Assembly: GCA_031835245.1 (NCBI GenBank)
Contig: JAVKOQ010000576.1
Span: 1 to 26,370, forward strand
Reading direction: 5' to 3'
DNA: 26,370 bases
From: Balamuthia mandrillaris
Lineage: Eukaryota > Discosea > Longamoebia > Balamuthiidae
The position numbers and the translations under genes are program-made. The notes beneath the pieces were generated by a model. The model had not been told where the DNA came from, did not search any database, and saw nothing but the letters and a program-made list of their open reading frames with translations. Position 1 is the stretch's first letter, and every line of letters starts with the position of its first letter. Below, in pieces: positions 1-10,605 of this stretch.

Positions 1-3000
1 AATGGCAGAGAGATAGCAGTCAAAGAGACACACTTGGCATTGTGGATTGTCCTCGTCTTTGCTCTTTTCGGGCATTCTAATGCATTTGCCGATCCCTTCC
101 ACCACTATTTTGTCTCTCAACTCTTTTTCTTCTTGAATCATTGCTACTGTTTCATGTCGTAACCTTTTTTTGGAGTTTACAACAAAACATTTCAAGAATA
201 GCACGGCCAAACAAAAACGTTAAAGAAAGATTATAGAGAAAGAAAACAGTAAAGAGAAAAAGCGAACTAACCGTAAAGCCATGTCTAAAGACTCGGGTTC
301 ATACTTGTTAAGGGCATTACACAGAAGTTCATGATGAGAAAAAACGGAGGCACGGCGGATGGTTCGATATCGTTGTATGGCTTTCCGTCCGAATGGAAGC
401 CAATCAGGAGTTGCAAAGTTGACTGACTCCGCACAGTTGAACTATAAAACAAAGCAACATCACCATTACAACCAAAGTTGTATAACAGCGTTAAAACCAA
501 GAAGGAACAGAACAAACCCCATGATTGAAGCCAGCGTGATAGGCTTGAGGAAAGGTGATGATAAAGTCTCCCGGATATTGGACGAGGTGATAGACAGGAA
601 CACCGTTTGCAATCAACACGGAAGGAGATAGCATGGTGACGATATGGTGCAGAAGATCAGGCGTGGTCGCAAAGAGCTCTGGCATCGCCATTCGCATCAC
701 CTGCTCGAACAGGTCTGCTGCCTTTGATGGTATACCGTACCTTGTATTCGTGCAAACATAAAAAAAAAAATGCGAAACACGCAATGAGTAACTTTAAACA
801 AAATGAAAGATAAAACAAAAGAAAGAGGACAGATGAAGAGAGCAGAAAGCAGAAAGCAAAAGTAAATACGGACCATGATTTGGGATCGCCATAGTGCAGG
901 TAATTGATACTGTACAAATAGTTATCCTCAGCGTGCCAACAAAAAGAAGAGAAGAGCATGCCCATATACAACATAGGAATAGTAACGCCAGAGATAGGCT
1001 CCCCTAAGAATCGGAGCGGAGAACCTTTGACTGTTGCCAATAACTTCAAGTTCCAACCGCAGTCTTGCTCCGGGATACCTGCTGGCTCCGGAAAGCCGCT
1101 CGGATGGGTGCTCGTACAGAGATCACTCCCATAATGTACTTGAACGTATTCCTTTGTTGTTTAAGTAAAGTGAGGATGATAGAGGAAAAGTGCATAATAG
1201 GGAGAGAGACAGAGAGAAGAAAGTACTTCGGATGTGTTAACAATGCGCCAGAATTCTTTTTCAGCCTCTTCAATTGTAACAGGTTTACCCTCCGCGGCGT
1301 GTTGGTGGAACCACTTTTGCTTGAACATATCAGCCATCTTTCGGTACGTTGCCATTGTGAAGTTCCTTCCCTCTCCAAAACCAAACCCTGTTTTATCCTC
1401 TTCCCCTTCCTCTTCTTTTTCTTCTTCGTCTTCGTTCAGTATCAGTTGCTGCCATTGCGGTTTTTCTTTCTTTCTTTGTCGCTGTTTGCTGCTGGTTGTT
1501 GCTGGTTTATACATCGTTGTCTTCTTCTTCCTTCTCCTCGTGTTGGATTCCTCCATGTCTTCAGAAGAGTCCACCATCCACAGCTTCTCCTCCTTTTCAG
1601 CACACTCATCACACAACCAATTTCCCTTTGGCACTTCCGTCAACGGAAAACGAAGGCAATACAGATGATAAGCATTATCGCAGTTGTCTCCATCGCACAA
1701 CAAAATTTTGTCTTCATCATCTCCTCCTCCGCATTTAGTACACATGATGTTCTCTACATCCATCTCTGGTTCTTCTTCATCTTCTTCGTCTTTGTTTTTC
1801 ACTACCTTTCTTCCTTGATTGCTGCGTCGTCGCTTCTGTGATGTTTTTTCTTTTTCAGAAGAGGAAGAAGGAGATGGATCCTTCGAAGAACGACTGCTGC
1901 CGTTGCTAGCACGTTTTCTTCCTCTTCGCGATTTGTTACTATTTTCTGTATCAGCATAGGTAAAATTTTCACCGGCTAATTCCAAATAAGAAGTGACACT
2001 CTTCTTTCGTTTCGATCGTCTTTGTGGCGTGCTCTCTACGCTGGAATCGCCTTTGGTTGTAGGTGCTTCTTCTTTTTTGGTGGTCTCATTAATGCCATTC
2101 TCTGTCTCTGCTTTTTCTTTACCTTTGTCTCGTTTGTGGGGAGATTCCTCTCCCTTCAAAACTTCATCATCTCTTCCTTCTTCTTCTTGTTCTTCTTCTT
2201 GTTCTTCTTCTTTCTGTTGTTCCTCTCTTCGTTTCTCCGCAGTAAGAACATACCGAGGAAGAATGGAGACAGGGCTAGTAGAAGGCATGCTACATCCGTT
2301 CTCAATGTCCAAAGCATAATGATAATCAACGTGCTCACGGATGCTTTGTTGCGTGTTCTGCACGGTCTTACCACATCGTTTGCAAGGAAAAGAGACGTAT
2401 TTGGTGCCGTCTTCGCTCATTACTCCTCGTCTTCCACCACGTTTTCCATTTGTAACAGCACTTTCAGTGCCGCTCACAGAGAGAGGAGAAGATGAAGACG
2501 AAGACGAAGACGAAGAAGAGGTCGAGGAGCAAGAGGGAGAAGCAGAAGGAAAAGGAGGAGATGGGTTTTCTATGTTGATGCTATTGGGAGGAGAGGGGGA
2601 GGAGGCATTTGAAGGGGAAAGAAAAGTAGATGATGAAGAACGCCTCGTTTGAGGTGAAGATGAAGGTGAGTGTGACGTTTTGCCTTTGTTTTTCAGGGAA
2701 GCTTTTGTAGTGGCTTCTTTGGAGCTACGACGATTTGTATGCTTTGTGTTGCTGTCTTCCGTTGGATTGTTGGATGAAGTATATACTTTTTCGTAGGCAA
2801 GAAGCCAAGTAGCGTAGTGTTGCGAGAGCACATGAGCTGCGCTCGTGCATTTGCTGCTTAGCTTCAATACTTCTGCCACCTCTTTCCATCTCCGGTTGCG
2901 AGTAACCTTTAAGAAACAATAAGAAAGCGAAAAAAGGATAGAAAAGAGGAAAGAATAGAGTAGGAGAGAGAGAGAGGATCAAACGAGAAAAGCAAACGAG

Positions 3001-3019
3001 AAAAGCAAACGAGAAAAAG

Positions 3020-3051
<32 letters not shown>

Positions 3052-3555
3052 CAAAAGAAGACAGCTTACAGCTTTCATGCCTCCTCTTTCCACCACAGCC
3101 TTAAACAATTTGTAAAGGTCCAGGTCCTTGCCATCCAACCGCGGGACGCTCTTCATGGGCGTGCCCGACTTCTCCAGGAACTGCTGCAGCTTCGTAATGA
3201 ACTGCTCGTTGGGTCCATCGCGCAGCCGCAGCTGATGCACCTTCTGCAGCTTTGTGGTGAAGCGCATCGTCATAGGTTCGATCTCTTGAAAGGTTTTGTG
3301 CACGCTCTCCATGAAACAACCGCCATTTTGAGCTGAAGAAGAAGAAGAGGTTTTGGCGGAGGCAACAGCAGAGGAAGAAAGAGATGGAGGAATGACGCGA
3401 CAGATTCCGTATTTTTGAGCCAGTGGGCGAATGCTTTGGATGAACTTGATGGGGTCAGCAAACTCCTCTTCGGTGGGGCGAAAGGTGGGCGCCTCTGCGA
3501 GGAACATGGGACCCTGTAGCTCTTGTTGACGGAGAGAAGCCTGCGTCGTCGCCAT
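1..3555 (-). CDS. KDM5: KDM5/JARID1-type histone H3K4 demethylase, 3' end cut by window edge
   Basis: Lysine demethylase of the KDM5 family, which removes di- and trimethyl marks from histone H3 Lys4 using Fe(II) and 2-oxoglutarate in the nucleus. Six exons by frame continuity: 3555-3070, 2906-1227, 1151-874, 740-518, 441-272, 163-<1, giving 1000 codons so far. Domains in order: JmjN (about residues 15-57), ARID (about 101-205, split by intron 1), a long Ser/Glu/Lys-rich linker, a CCHH zinc-finger-like element (Cys337, Cys340, His354, His358), a PHD finger (about 551-597), the pre-JmjC segment with KEFWRIV, and JmjC with FCWHAED (His795, Glu797) and AYHAGFNHG (His883) as iron ligands. The last visible exon starts the C5HC2 zinc finger (CQVCLFDCYLSA). 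The PLU-1 and later parts must lie to the left. Intron 3 uses the weak donor GTCCGT, chosen because it alone restores the SWYGIP junction. The family call is firm. Confidence 0.93.
3019..3048. repeat. (AG)n microsatellite in KDM5 intron 1
   Basis: About 15 AG units on the plus strand, so CT on the sense strand of the minus-strand KDM5 gene. Just before it (about 2983-3017) the 13-base unit GAGAAAAGCAAAC is tandemly repeated, with a partial third copy. Both lie inside the intron 2907-3069. Confidence 0.85.
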
Positions 3556-4507
3556 GATCCTACCTCAATCCTTGACAATCGTCATCAGTACACAAAAAAA
3601 AAAAAAATCGACCGAAATGCGAATGAAAAAGTTTTTTTAAAAAAAAGAAAAAAGGAGAAAGAAGAAAGAGAGATTGCAAAAAATGTTTTTAAAAAATCAT
3701 CATCATCTATATGCAAAGAAAAAAATAAAAACAGGTGTAAGCTTACCAGCCACTACACTTCTTTCGGCAACAACACTCAATCAACGCAAAGCCAAAGAGG
3801 AGGAGAAAAAAAACACCAAGGCGAGCGGACGCGCAAGAAAATAAGGACCCTCACTGAGCTCTCTCTCCTCCCACCGGGAAAAAAAAAAACACCCTCACCT
3901 TATTTTTTTTCCGACTTTGCTGCGTTCGGTTTTTCCTTGCCGACGACTGCGTGACTCCTCGAATTGTCGACAGGAGAGAAATCGGAGGTTTCCGATCATA
4001 TAGAACCTGACGTGGCATGATATCATTGGGCGATGGTATCTGCTCAAGGAAGAGCCGTTCAGGAAAATATGTGGGGTGGAAACTTCGGGAATAAATCTCT
4101 TTCCTTTGGCACTGCAGGAAAACTGTACGGCAAGAACGGAAGAACAATTCAGCGTCATCTTTCCAACAGGTCGAGAGAGGGCGGAAGAATAAAAAAAAGG
4201 CAACGCGGTGCCAGAGCAGGGCAGGCACGCAAGCAAGCGGATAGAAAACTGGCATAGAACTCAGGAGCAAAAGTACAAGGAAATTTAAGGAGAAAGCAGC
4301 CTGAAAACTCCTTCTGAAAGGGAAAAAAACAAACACCCCCCTCTTGTGTATGCGGAAGAGAGAAGAGGGAGAAACACCCGAAGAACGTTACCCTTTGCTA
4401 TTTTTCTTTCTTTCAATTCCCGAAAAGAGCAAAAAAAGAACGGAACCAAAAAACGTAGCAATAGAGTAAGGGTCTTCATCATAGTTCCTTCCAACAAAAA
4501 AAAAACT
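3556..4507. promoter_or_regulatory. Divergent intergenic region between KDM5 and the acidic protein gene
   Basis: About 950 bases between two divergent starts, so it should hold both promoters. Visible elements are a T7A8 block at 3632-3646 (77 bases upstream of the KDM5 ATG), a smaller T5A6 block at 3686-3696, a GTCGAC at 3966-3971, and a perfect 10-base palindrome ATGATATCAT at 4017-4026 next to TGACGTGG. A 74-codon plus-strand frame at 4033-4257 has no recognisable content. No RNA gene seen. Confidence 0.5.
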
Positions 4508-6874
4508 ATGGAGGCGGAGCAGCATCTCAATATTTCAACTCCGTCTTCTTCTGCAGCTTCAGGTCATTCCTTTTCTAAAGAGGAAGAGAGGACGATGAAG
4601 CGGATGATGGAAGAGTTCTGCTCCTGGGAAAACATAGTTGAAGACATTGCACCGGAAGTAGTAGAAACAGAAGAAAAAGAGGCAGAAAGCGGAACGGAGG
4701 AGAGCGAGCAGGAAGAGGATAACGAGCCGGCTTCCCTACCTCCCCACCTCCTCGGAACCAACTCCCGCCGAGAGAGCGGAGAGGAGAACCTAAACCACAA
4801 CCATCCCCCTCCTCTTCCGCCTCCACCTCCTCCTCCTCCTCAACTCCAGGAAGAGATACGTAGTGAGCCTGCCGCTACGTTTTTCTCGCAAGGGATCCAT
4901 TGCTGCAGAGACAAATTTGATGGGGTTGCCGTGGAAACCAACGAAAACCAAAGGGAAGGGAGGGAGAATGGCGGCGCGCAAAGGAAGGCGGCGGAGGATG
5001 GCATAGTAGTGGGGCTGCCGCCGCTGTGCCACAAGGAAAAACGAGGAGGCGGGGGCGGAGGAAAGGAAGGAAAGGACGGGGCGAAGAGGGATGGAAGAGC
5101 TACGGAAGTTTCAGAGCGATTTCTGCTGTTCCAGATGGAAGAAGGAGAGGCAGCCTATAACAAAGGGGAGACAACCTCTGCGGTTACCAAGGAAGCGGAG
5201 GACGGCGTAACTGCTTCAGCTTCTTCTTCTTTTCCTCTTCTTCCTCCTTCTTTGAGAGCAACAGTGCAAGAGACTACCACCGCTGCCCAACAGAACGTCT
5301 CTGCCTTGGAGGCTATGATGGTTCAACAACAACCAACAACCACTGCAACTCATCCTGAAGAAGGCGATGCGGACAAACAGAACGAAGTGAACAATGACCC
5401 CAATATCGAGGAGGAGAAAGAGAAGGAGAAAGAGGAGCAAGAAAAGGACGATGTAAGCGAGGACGTAACGTCTGGATCTTCTCCCCCTTCAACCTCAGGA
5501 TGGTTACCCGCCTTTGTGATGCAGTTATCTGGATGGCTTGTGTCGGCGGCTTCTTCTACTATCTATTCCTCTTCCCCTTCTTCTACTGCTTCCACCACTG
5601 AAATCAACTCTGAAGACGAAGACGTTATCGAAGAGGACAGCATGTTGTGGCAAGACTGGGAATGGATCTTGACGGAAGCTGAAAAGTTCGTCATCCAACG
5701 GAGCAAGGAAGAAGCCTCTACCATACAGAAGGAACTGATGAAGCTCAGAAAAGGGGCCAACTTGCTGAAAACCAAACCTTTGTTTCATGGCTATGCCCGT
5801 CTCGTCTTTGAGGAACTTACTCTTTCGGAGGAGGACAAGGAAAAGCTTCGCACGGCTGTCTTGGACTCCTCGAAGAGGTCTAAGATCGTCACGGATGTAG
5901 TGAATGCCTTTGAGGAGGAGTGGTTGCAGTTCTGTGCTCTTCATTTCTTTGAGCAACTTGGGCCTTCACAACTCAGCAAAAAAGGAACGATCACGCCGAC
6001 ACAGAGTGTAGAAAGGAAAGACGAACCAGAAGTGGAGACAAAAGAGACAAACTGTACGGAAGTAAGTGAGAAACAATCGACCGGAGAGAAAGAAGAACTG
6101 AATGATAGCGAGCAAGCAAAGGATGACCAAGTTGAGACCAGTGAAAACGAAAATAGCAACTGTATTGGTACGGAAGAAAGAGAAGGAATGCATAAACCAG
6201 AAGAAATACCTACAGAAGAAGAAGAAGAAGAAATACCGGCAAAAGGCACTAAGGAACAGTGGGCAACATTTAAAGAAGCTTGGGGAGAATCTGCCTACAA
6301 AAAAGGTGTCATCGGCGGCATGAAGGAAGTCGGATGGCAAGCCAGCCATGGACCGGGCGGTATCGGGCTGAATCGCCACGTCCTTGCTGACATCGGATGG
6401 TCCTTCTGGAAGAGCATTGTATCCTCACTGAGGTGGGTGTTGGATAGAGAGCTGCGATGTGAGGAACAGGACTTGTTGGCGGAGAAGATTTCATACTGCA
6501 TGCGACCGTTGGCTTATCTTTGGTGGGAAACTATTCAAAACAGGTTTGTTATGATCTCGTCTGTCACTTCTTTCTTGTCTTCTTTCTTCTTTCTTCTCTT
6601 CTTTCTGTTCACAGTTTTCTGACTTTTTGCTTGCAAATAAAATAGTGAGATAGGAACATCGAATGCAGGAATACTACCAGCAAAATGGAAGAAAGAACAA
6701 GAAAAGGAGGAGCACCGCATTCGTCTTCTCAAGAAGCTGAACAGACACGCTCGCTACGAGGGTCCCACGCCGCCCAAAGTCAAAAGCATCACCCGCAAGC
6801 AACTCACCCAATTGAAGAGCATGTTGGAGCAAAAGTTGACATTCCGCATTCGAGAGAACACCAACTCCTTCTGA
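4508..6874 (+). CDS. Unknown acidic, largely disordered protein with two ordered blocks
   Basis: I do not recognise this protein (754 residues). Exons 4508-6543 and 6646-6874; the intron acceptor AATAG at 6645 was chosen because the nearer-consensus TGCAG at 6669 breaks the frame. The first half is low complexity: Glu/Lys-rich, a proline run near residue 100, a glycine run near 180. Two stretches look folded: about 331-490, with Trp-rich and helical segments (MLWQDWEWILTEAEKF), and about 580-680, Gly/Trp-rich (GVIGGMKEVGWQASHGPGG). The short second exon is very basic (KKLNRHARYEG and beyond), so the tail is strongly positive against an acidic body. The frame is open back to an ATG at 4346, but 4508 is preferred because the extra 54 codons come from A-rich leader-like DNA. 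Its start lies divergent to KDM5. Confidence 0.8.
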
Positions 6875-7090
6875 AGACTTCTTCTTTATTCTTTTTTCTT
6901 TTGTACGATTTGTTTTCTATCAATGTACATGAATCTTTTTGAGTGGAGAAAACAATAACAAGGAAATATTTAGCCAACAAAAGTCTTTCGCGGCTTCTCT
7001 TCACTTCTCTCTCTCTCTCTCTCTCCCTCTCCTTCTGATATCGAACGTGCAAGCATAGATCTGTGCTCCCTTCCGTTGTTTTGTTTTTTT
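6875..7090. other. Convergent 3' intergenic region with (CT)n
   Basis: Holds the 3' ends of the acidic protein gene (plus) and the phosphoesterase gene (minus). A CT microsatellite of about 12 units lies near 7003-7025. No gene or RNA seen. Confidence 0.5.
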
Positions 7091-8265
7091 TTACAAGTAA
7101 CAGTCGATGACGATGGGACGAGGATACAGGTCCATCGCTGCATTCACGAACAGAGTCTCACAGCCTGGCACTTTGGCCATGCCTGGTGCGTCTGTTATTG
7201 TTTCAATCATAGTGAGAAACAGAAAGGAAAGCAGGAACGTTAACAGAAAAAAGAAAAAACGGGTCAACTGACCATGAACATGTCCAAAGACGTGCACTTT
7301 GGGTTGAAAGTAGAGCATGCTGTGCCGCAGGCAACGGCTGCCCCAGTGGTCAAAGGACGGGTGGCACCCGCCACAAACCTGGCAGGTGACGTTCCTTCGC
7401 TGCTTCTCCGCCTCCGAGCGAATGTTGAGCCAGGCCAGGTCCAGCACGTTGAACGGAGGGAGATGGGTCATCGCGATGTCGACATCCTCGGGCATAGAGG
7501 AGAAGGCGGCTCTCATTCGGTTGCCGTCATGGGTGACGTGGAAGGCCATGTGATGGCCCGTCCAAGGGCTTCCCCAGAACTTGATGCCCTCCAAGGTTAC
7601 AGTGTCGTCCTGCAAGTAATGCACGTTGCAGTTTTGGGGGAAGATGAGGGGGCTGCCGCGGATCTCCTCGCGGGAGAGGTGGTCGATGCCGTAGTCATGG
7701 TTCCCACAGATGAGGACCTTGTGTTTGTGGGGTAAGGAAGCCAGGAATGAAGCGTATCTCTCCCATTCTTCTTTAGCTCCTGTGATACGTGTAAGGAAAC
7801 AAGCAAAGGGATGAATGGGGGGTAATGCTTGAGAGAGATAGAAGATACCTCTATTGCTAAAGTCGCCGCAATGAAGGAAAACGTCTCCATCAGGGAGAGG
7901 CAATGTCCTAAGGTCGTTCCACCGATGATGGGTATCGGACACACAAACCACCCTAACTCGCTTTTTGCCGTCAGGTCTTTTGGGTTTAGGGTGAACAGCA
8001 AACCAAAAACACAAAGGAAAAAGGTGAATAACGTGATAAAACAAAGAGCAACAAGTTTTGTTATGAACCTCAAGTAAACAGGTGGGGCCACCCGATAATG
8101 TTTCGTTTTCTGTATAGGCTCCACGGGCACGGCGTTGGCGTTCCACAGCGTCTCGGGGACGTCGGGCAGCACGGCAGGTCTCCCGCTGCCGCCCGCCTCT
8201 TGCTTCTTCGTCGTCTTCTCCTTCTTCTGCTCCGCTTCGTCAACCACAACAACCTCCATGTCCAT
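7091..8265 (-). CDS. Calcineurin-like metallophosphoesterase, MPPED1/MPPED2-like
   Basis: Predicted metal-dependent phosphoesterase (310 residues) of the calcineurin-like superfamily, closest in layout to the MPPED1/MPPED2 group. Exons 8265-8069, 7976-7849, 7779-7273, 7191-7091. Metal-binding motifs are all present in order: SDTH (79-82), GDFSN (103-107), GNHD (134-137), MTHLPP and GHVH near the C-terminus. The first about 65 residues are a low-complexity leader without an obvious transit peptide. Start: ATG at 8265; a second in-frame ATG lies two codons on. The last intron has two in-frame acceptors nine bases apart (exon from 7191 or from 7182), giving GHVHDAPGMAK or GHVHGMAK. Substrate is unknown; MPPED proteins have been reported to act on cyclic nucleotides in vitro, which I cannot infer here. 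Confidence 0.9.
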
Positions 8266-8646
8266 CTTTGTCTTGTACAAGTTTGTTTCTATAATAATCG
8301 ATACTATAGGATGATATTATAGGACGCGTTTCTTTTTTTGTACTTTTCGAGAATTTTTCAATTTTCAGAGAAGTTTTGAATAAGTTTGATTTAACTGAAA
8401 ATGCAGCGTGCTCCGTTGGTGCTCCCTTTGTGGGACGTTTGTTCATATTTTTTTAAAAAAAAAACAACACATGTTCATTCACCATTCAAATAAAACATTA
8501 CCTGGGGTTGAGACTTTGTTCTTCTTCTTCTTTCCTCATCATGATTTTATCTTCTTCTTCTTCTTGTTATACTATTTGTCCATCTTCTTCTTACATCATC
8601 ATGATTTTATCTTCTTCTTCTTCTTGTTATACTATTTGTCCTTTTT
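8266..8646. promoter_or_regulatory. Intergenic region: promoter of phosphoesterase gene and 3' flank of Lys-rich gene
   Basis: About 380 bases between two minus-strand genes. It contains a T7A10 block at 8448-8464, about 183 bases upstream of the phosphoesterase start, an AT-rich stretch from 8280 to 8400, and the 60-base tandem duplication described separately. No gene seen. Confidence 0.45.
8521..8640. repeat. Two-copy 60-base tandem duplication
   Basis: Bases 8521-8580 and 8581-8640 match at 57 of 60 positions; I see differences only at unit positions 2, 13 and 15. The unit holds a CTT run, CATCATGATTTTATC and TTGTTATACTATTTGTCC. It abuts the stop codon of the Lys/His/Arg-rich gene (8647), so it would lie in that gene's 3' UTR or downstream DNA. 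Confidence 0.95.
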
Positions 8647-10113
8647 TCAATTGTCGGCACCGCGAGCGCTGTGTGTCGTTTTGGACTTCAGGCAGGCTCG
8701 ATCGGAGGAGCTTCTGGGTCGCTGCTTTTTCTCTCTTCCTTTTGTAAGACCCTTCTCCTCTTCTGCTTCGGATGCAGAGCTTTGGCTTTCGTCCAATCCG
8801 TCTCCATCAGAAGAATCGGAGGAATAATCACTTTCTGAGTTTGAGCTATGTGCTCTTCTTTCTGCTTTGTCTTCCGCTCTGCCTCGTTCATCTTTTGTCT
8901 CCTTTTTATCTTCTTCGTCTTTCCCCCTTTCATGTCGTGAAGGTCTTCTGTCGCCACGAGAGCGATGATGGCGATGATGTCGATCACCTTCTTCTCCCTC
9001 TTCTCTTCTTCGCCGGTGATGACGATGATGGCGGTGATGATGTCTCCTTCGCCGCGCGCCTTCGTCTCCTTCTCTTTCTCCCTTCTCCTCTTCGTTCTCA
9101 TCCCTCTCTTCTCCTTCTCCTTCGTGACGATGGCGACGATGACGGCGATGATGGTGTCTTCTGCTGCGATGATGACGTTTCGCGTGTGAAGTAGAACTGC
9201 TCTGAAGTCCAGAAGCAGGAATTGCTTCTTCTTCTTCTTCATCTCCTTCTCGATTCTCGACCTCCTTACGAGGGTCTGCCGGTAGCGACCATCTTCTCTC
9301 GGTCGACATATCTGAAGCCGCTCTCACCAGCGTTTTTCTCCTGCCCGATGTCTGCACGCAGTCAGAATGCGAGATGGCAAACTGCACCTTCTTCTCTCCT
9401 TCTTCGTCCTCGTCTACGTCTTTTTCTTCGTTCTTTGGCTCTTCTTTCTCTACCTCTCTCTTCCTTAAATGGTTGGGTGCGTGGAGAGCGTGCTCCGTAT
9501 TTGCCCGTCGGATCTGAGGCTGTTGCTGCGGGGAATAGAGCTGAGGAGTAGAGACGGCGAGCGGCGCGTGGGTCACCTTGTTGTTCTGCGGCTTGCGAAG
9601 CTTGACATGGCCGCTGCTAGCCAGGCGCTGAGGCACGCTTTGCGTTGCCTGCTTCCGTTGGGCCTTGTCCAGGGCCAAGGCTTGAGCGGAGCGCTGCAAT
9701 CCCTCGTACCACTGCTCCATCTCCTCCATCTCCTGCAGTTCCTCCTGCTCCTCCCGTTGCCCCTCGTCCTCGCTGGAGAGGTCGAAGGTGGCGCGACGAC
9801 GGCGGTCGATCTGGTCGCCCTTGGTTGAGTTACGAGCCTCCCAGTCGCTCATGGACTCGAAGAATTTCTCTTCAGAGCGTTGTCGATCGAGTTTGGCTTT
9901 TTGTACACGTTGCTCCCATTTTTGTTCTTGTGAATTTGCGGCAGGGGAGGAGTCCGTCTTGGTTTTTTGTTGGTCTTTCTTCGTGGATGGCTTCTCTTTC
10001 TTCTCCTTCTTCTCCTTCTTCTCCTTCTTTGCTTTCTTCTCTGGCTTCTTTTCTTTCTTCTTGACCTTCTTTTCTTCTTTGCTGCTCTTCTTGTCCTTCT
10101 TTTTGCTCTTCAT
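8647..10113 (-). CDS. Unknown Lys-, His- and Arg-rich disordered protein
   Basis: I do not recognise this protein (488 residues, one exon). The N-terminus is a Lys/Glu block (about residues 1-50, with KKEKKEKKEKKEK-type repeats). A middle part has a coiled-coil-like stretch with EEQEELQEMEEMEQWYEGLQ. The C-terminal third carries repeated His/Arg clusters (RRHHHRRHRRHRH and similar) between acidic spacers, then a Ser/Asp/Glu-rich tail. Such charge-block proteins are often nuclear or RNA-linked; that is inference only. Start ATG at 10113 is the first ATG in the frame; the frame stays open to about 10194 but only through non-ATG codons. It is divergent from the membrane protein gene. Confidence 0.75.
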   Translation of the reverse strand: MKSKKKDKKSSKEEKKVKKKEKKPEKKAKKEKKEKKEKKEKPSTKKDQQKTKTDSSPAANSQEQKWEQRVQKAKLDRQRSEEKFFESMSDWEARNSTKGDQIDRRRRATFDLSSEDEGQREEQEELQEMEEMEQWYEGLQRSAQALALDKAQRKQATQSVPQRLASSGHVKLRKPQNNKVTHAPLAVSTPQLYSPQQQPQIRRANTEHALHAPNHLRKREVEKEEPKNEEKDVDEDEEGEKKVQFAISHSDCVQTSGRRKTLVRAASDMSTERRWSLPADPRKEVENREGDEEEEEAIPASGLQSSSTSHAKRHHRSRRHHHRRHRRHRHEGEGEERDENEEEKGEREGDEGARRRRHHHRHHRHHRRRREEGEEGDRHHRHHRSRGDRRPSRHERGKDEEDKKETKDERGRAEDKAERRAHSSNSESDYSSDSSDGDGLDESQSSASEAEEEKGLTKGREKKQRPRSSSDRACLKSKTTHSARGADN

Positions 10114-10605
10114 TCTTTGTTCAAGCTTTTTTGTTCTGCGCTTCTTCGTTGCCGTAACGCTGCAATAATAAAACTTACCTTTCTTTCTTTTCACTTCAAC
10201 ATATTAGAAATTTATCTTTCTATATTAATTAACCTCCAACGAATTTTGCCGGCATCCAGAGTCGAACCCGAGCGCTCCCACGATCTTTTTTTTCTCTCCG
10301 AACCCGCCAAATTTCAAGGAATTTTTTTCTTATTCTTCCCCATATCAGGAAATGTCGACGATATTTAAGTAACGCAACCCTCCGATTGGTGGAAAAAAAC
10401 CGCTTGTAGATCGGGAAACTTTTTAGGGCTTGGCCTATCGGGACGACAGCAAACGGGTTTTGTCTCTTACCTTTCGGATGCCTGAAAGGTAATGCAAGAA
10501 GAAAGAAAGGAAAGACAAGGGGGAGGGTCGGTCGGGTCGCGGGTTTTTTCTCTGTCTCGTTCTTTCTTGCTCGTTTGACTCCCACGGGGTACACCGCGTA
10601 ACGGG
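10114..10605. promoter_or_regulatory. Divergent intergenic region
   Basis: About 490 bases between divergent starts. It holds TTAATTAA near 10225, a GTCGAC at 10354-10359 directly followed by an ATATTTAA box, and a strong hairpin at 10467-10492. A B-box-like GGTTCGACTC on the minus strand near 10262 has no matching tRNA body. Confidence 0.5.
10467..10492. other. Hairpin, 11-bp stem and 4-base loop, upstream of the membrane protein gene
   Basis: TTACCTTTC at 10467-10475 pairs perfectly with GAAAGGTAA at 10484-10492. Two further pairs (one G-T) close it onto the loop ATGC. It lies about 114 bases upstream of the ATG at 10606, plausibly in the 5' UTR or promoter. Confidence 0.7.

Noticed and set aside
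4033-4257. A 74-codon plus-strand frame in the KDM5 divergent region
   Set aside because: Composition is non-coding-like, no motif is present, and it would overlap the expected promoters.
10154-10172. A 19-base GTAAGT...GCAG element upstream of the Lys-rich gene (minus strand)
   Set aside because: It would be too short for the introns seen here, and the upstream sequence has an in-frame stop and no usable ATG.
10240-10330. tRNA gene on the minus strand, from GGTTCGACTC near 10262
   Set aside because: The T-stem has a mismatch and no matching acceptor or D-arm is found upstream.
10461-10475. U1 snRNA-like CTTACCT
   Set aside because: Nothing downstream resembles U1 stem-loops or an Sm site; it is one arm of the hairpin.
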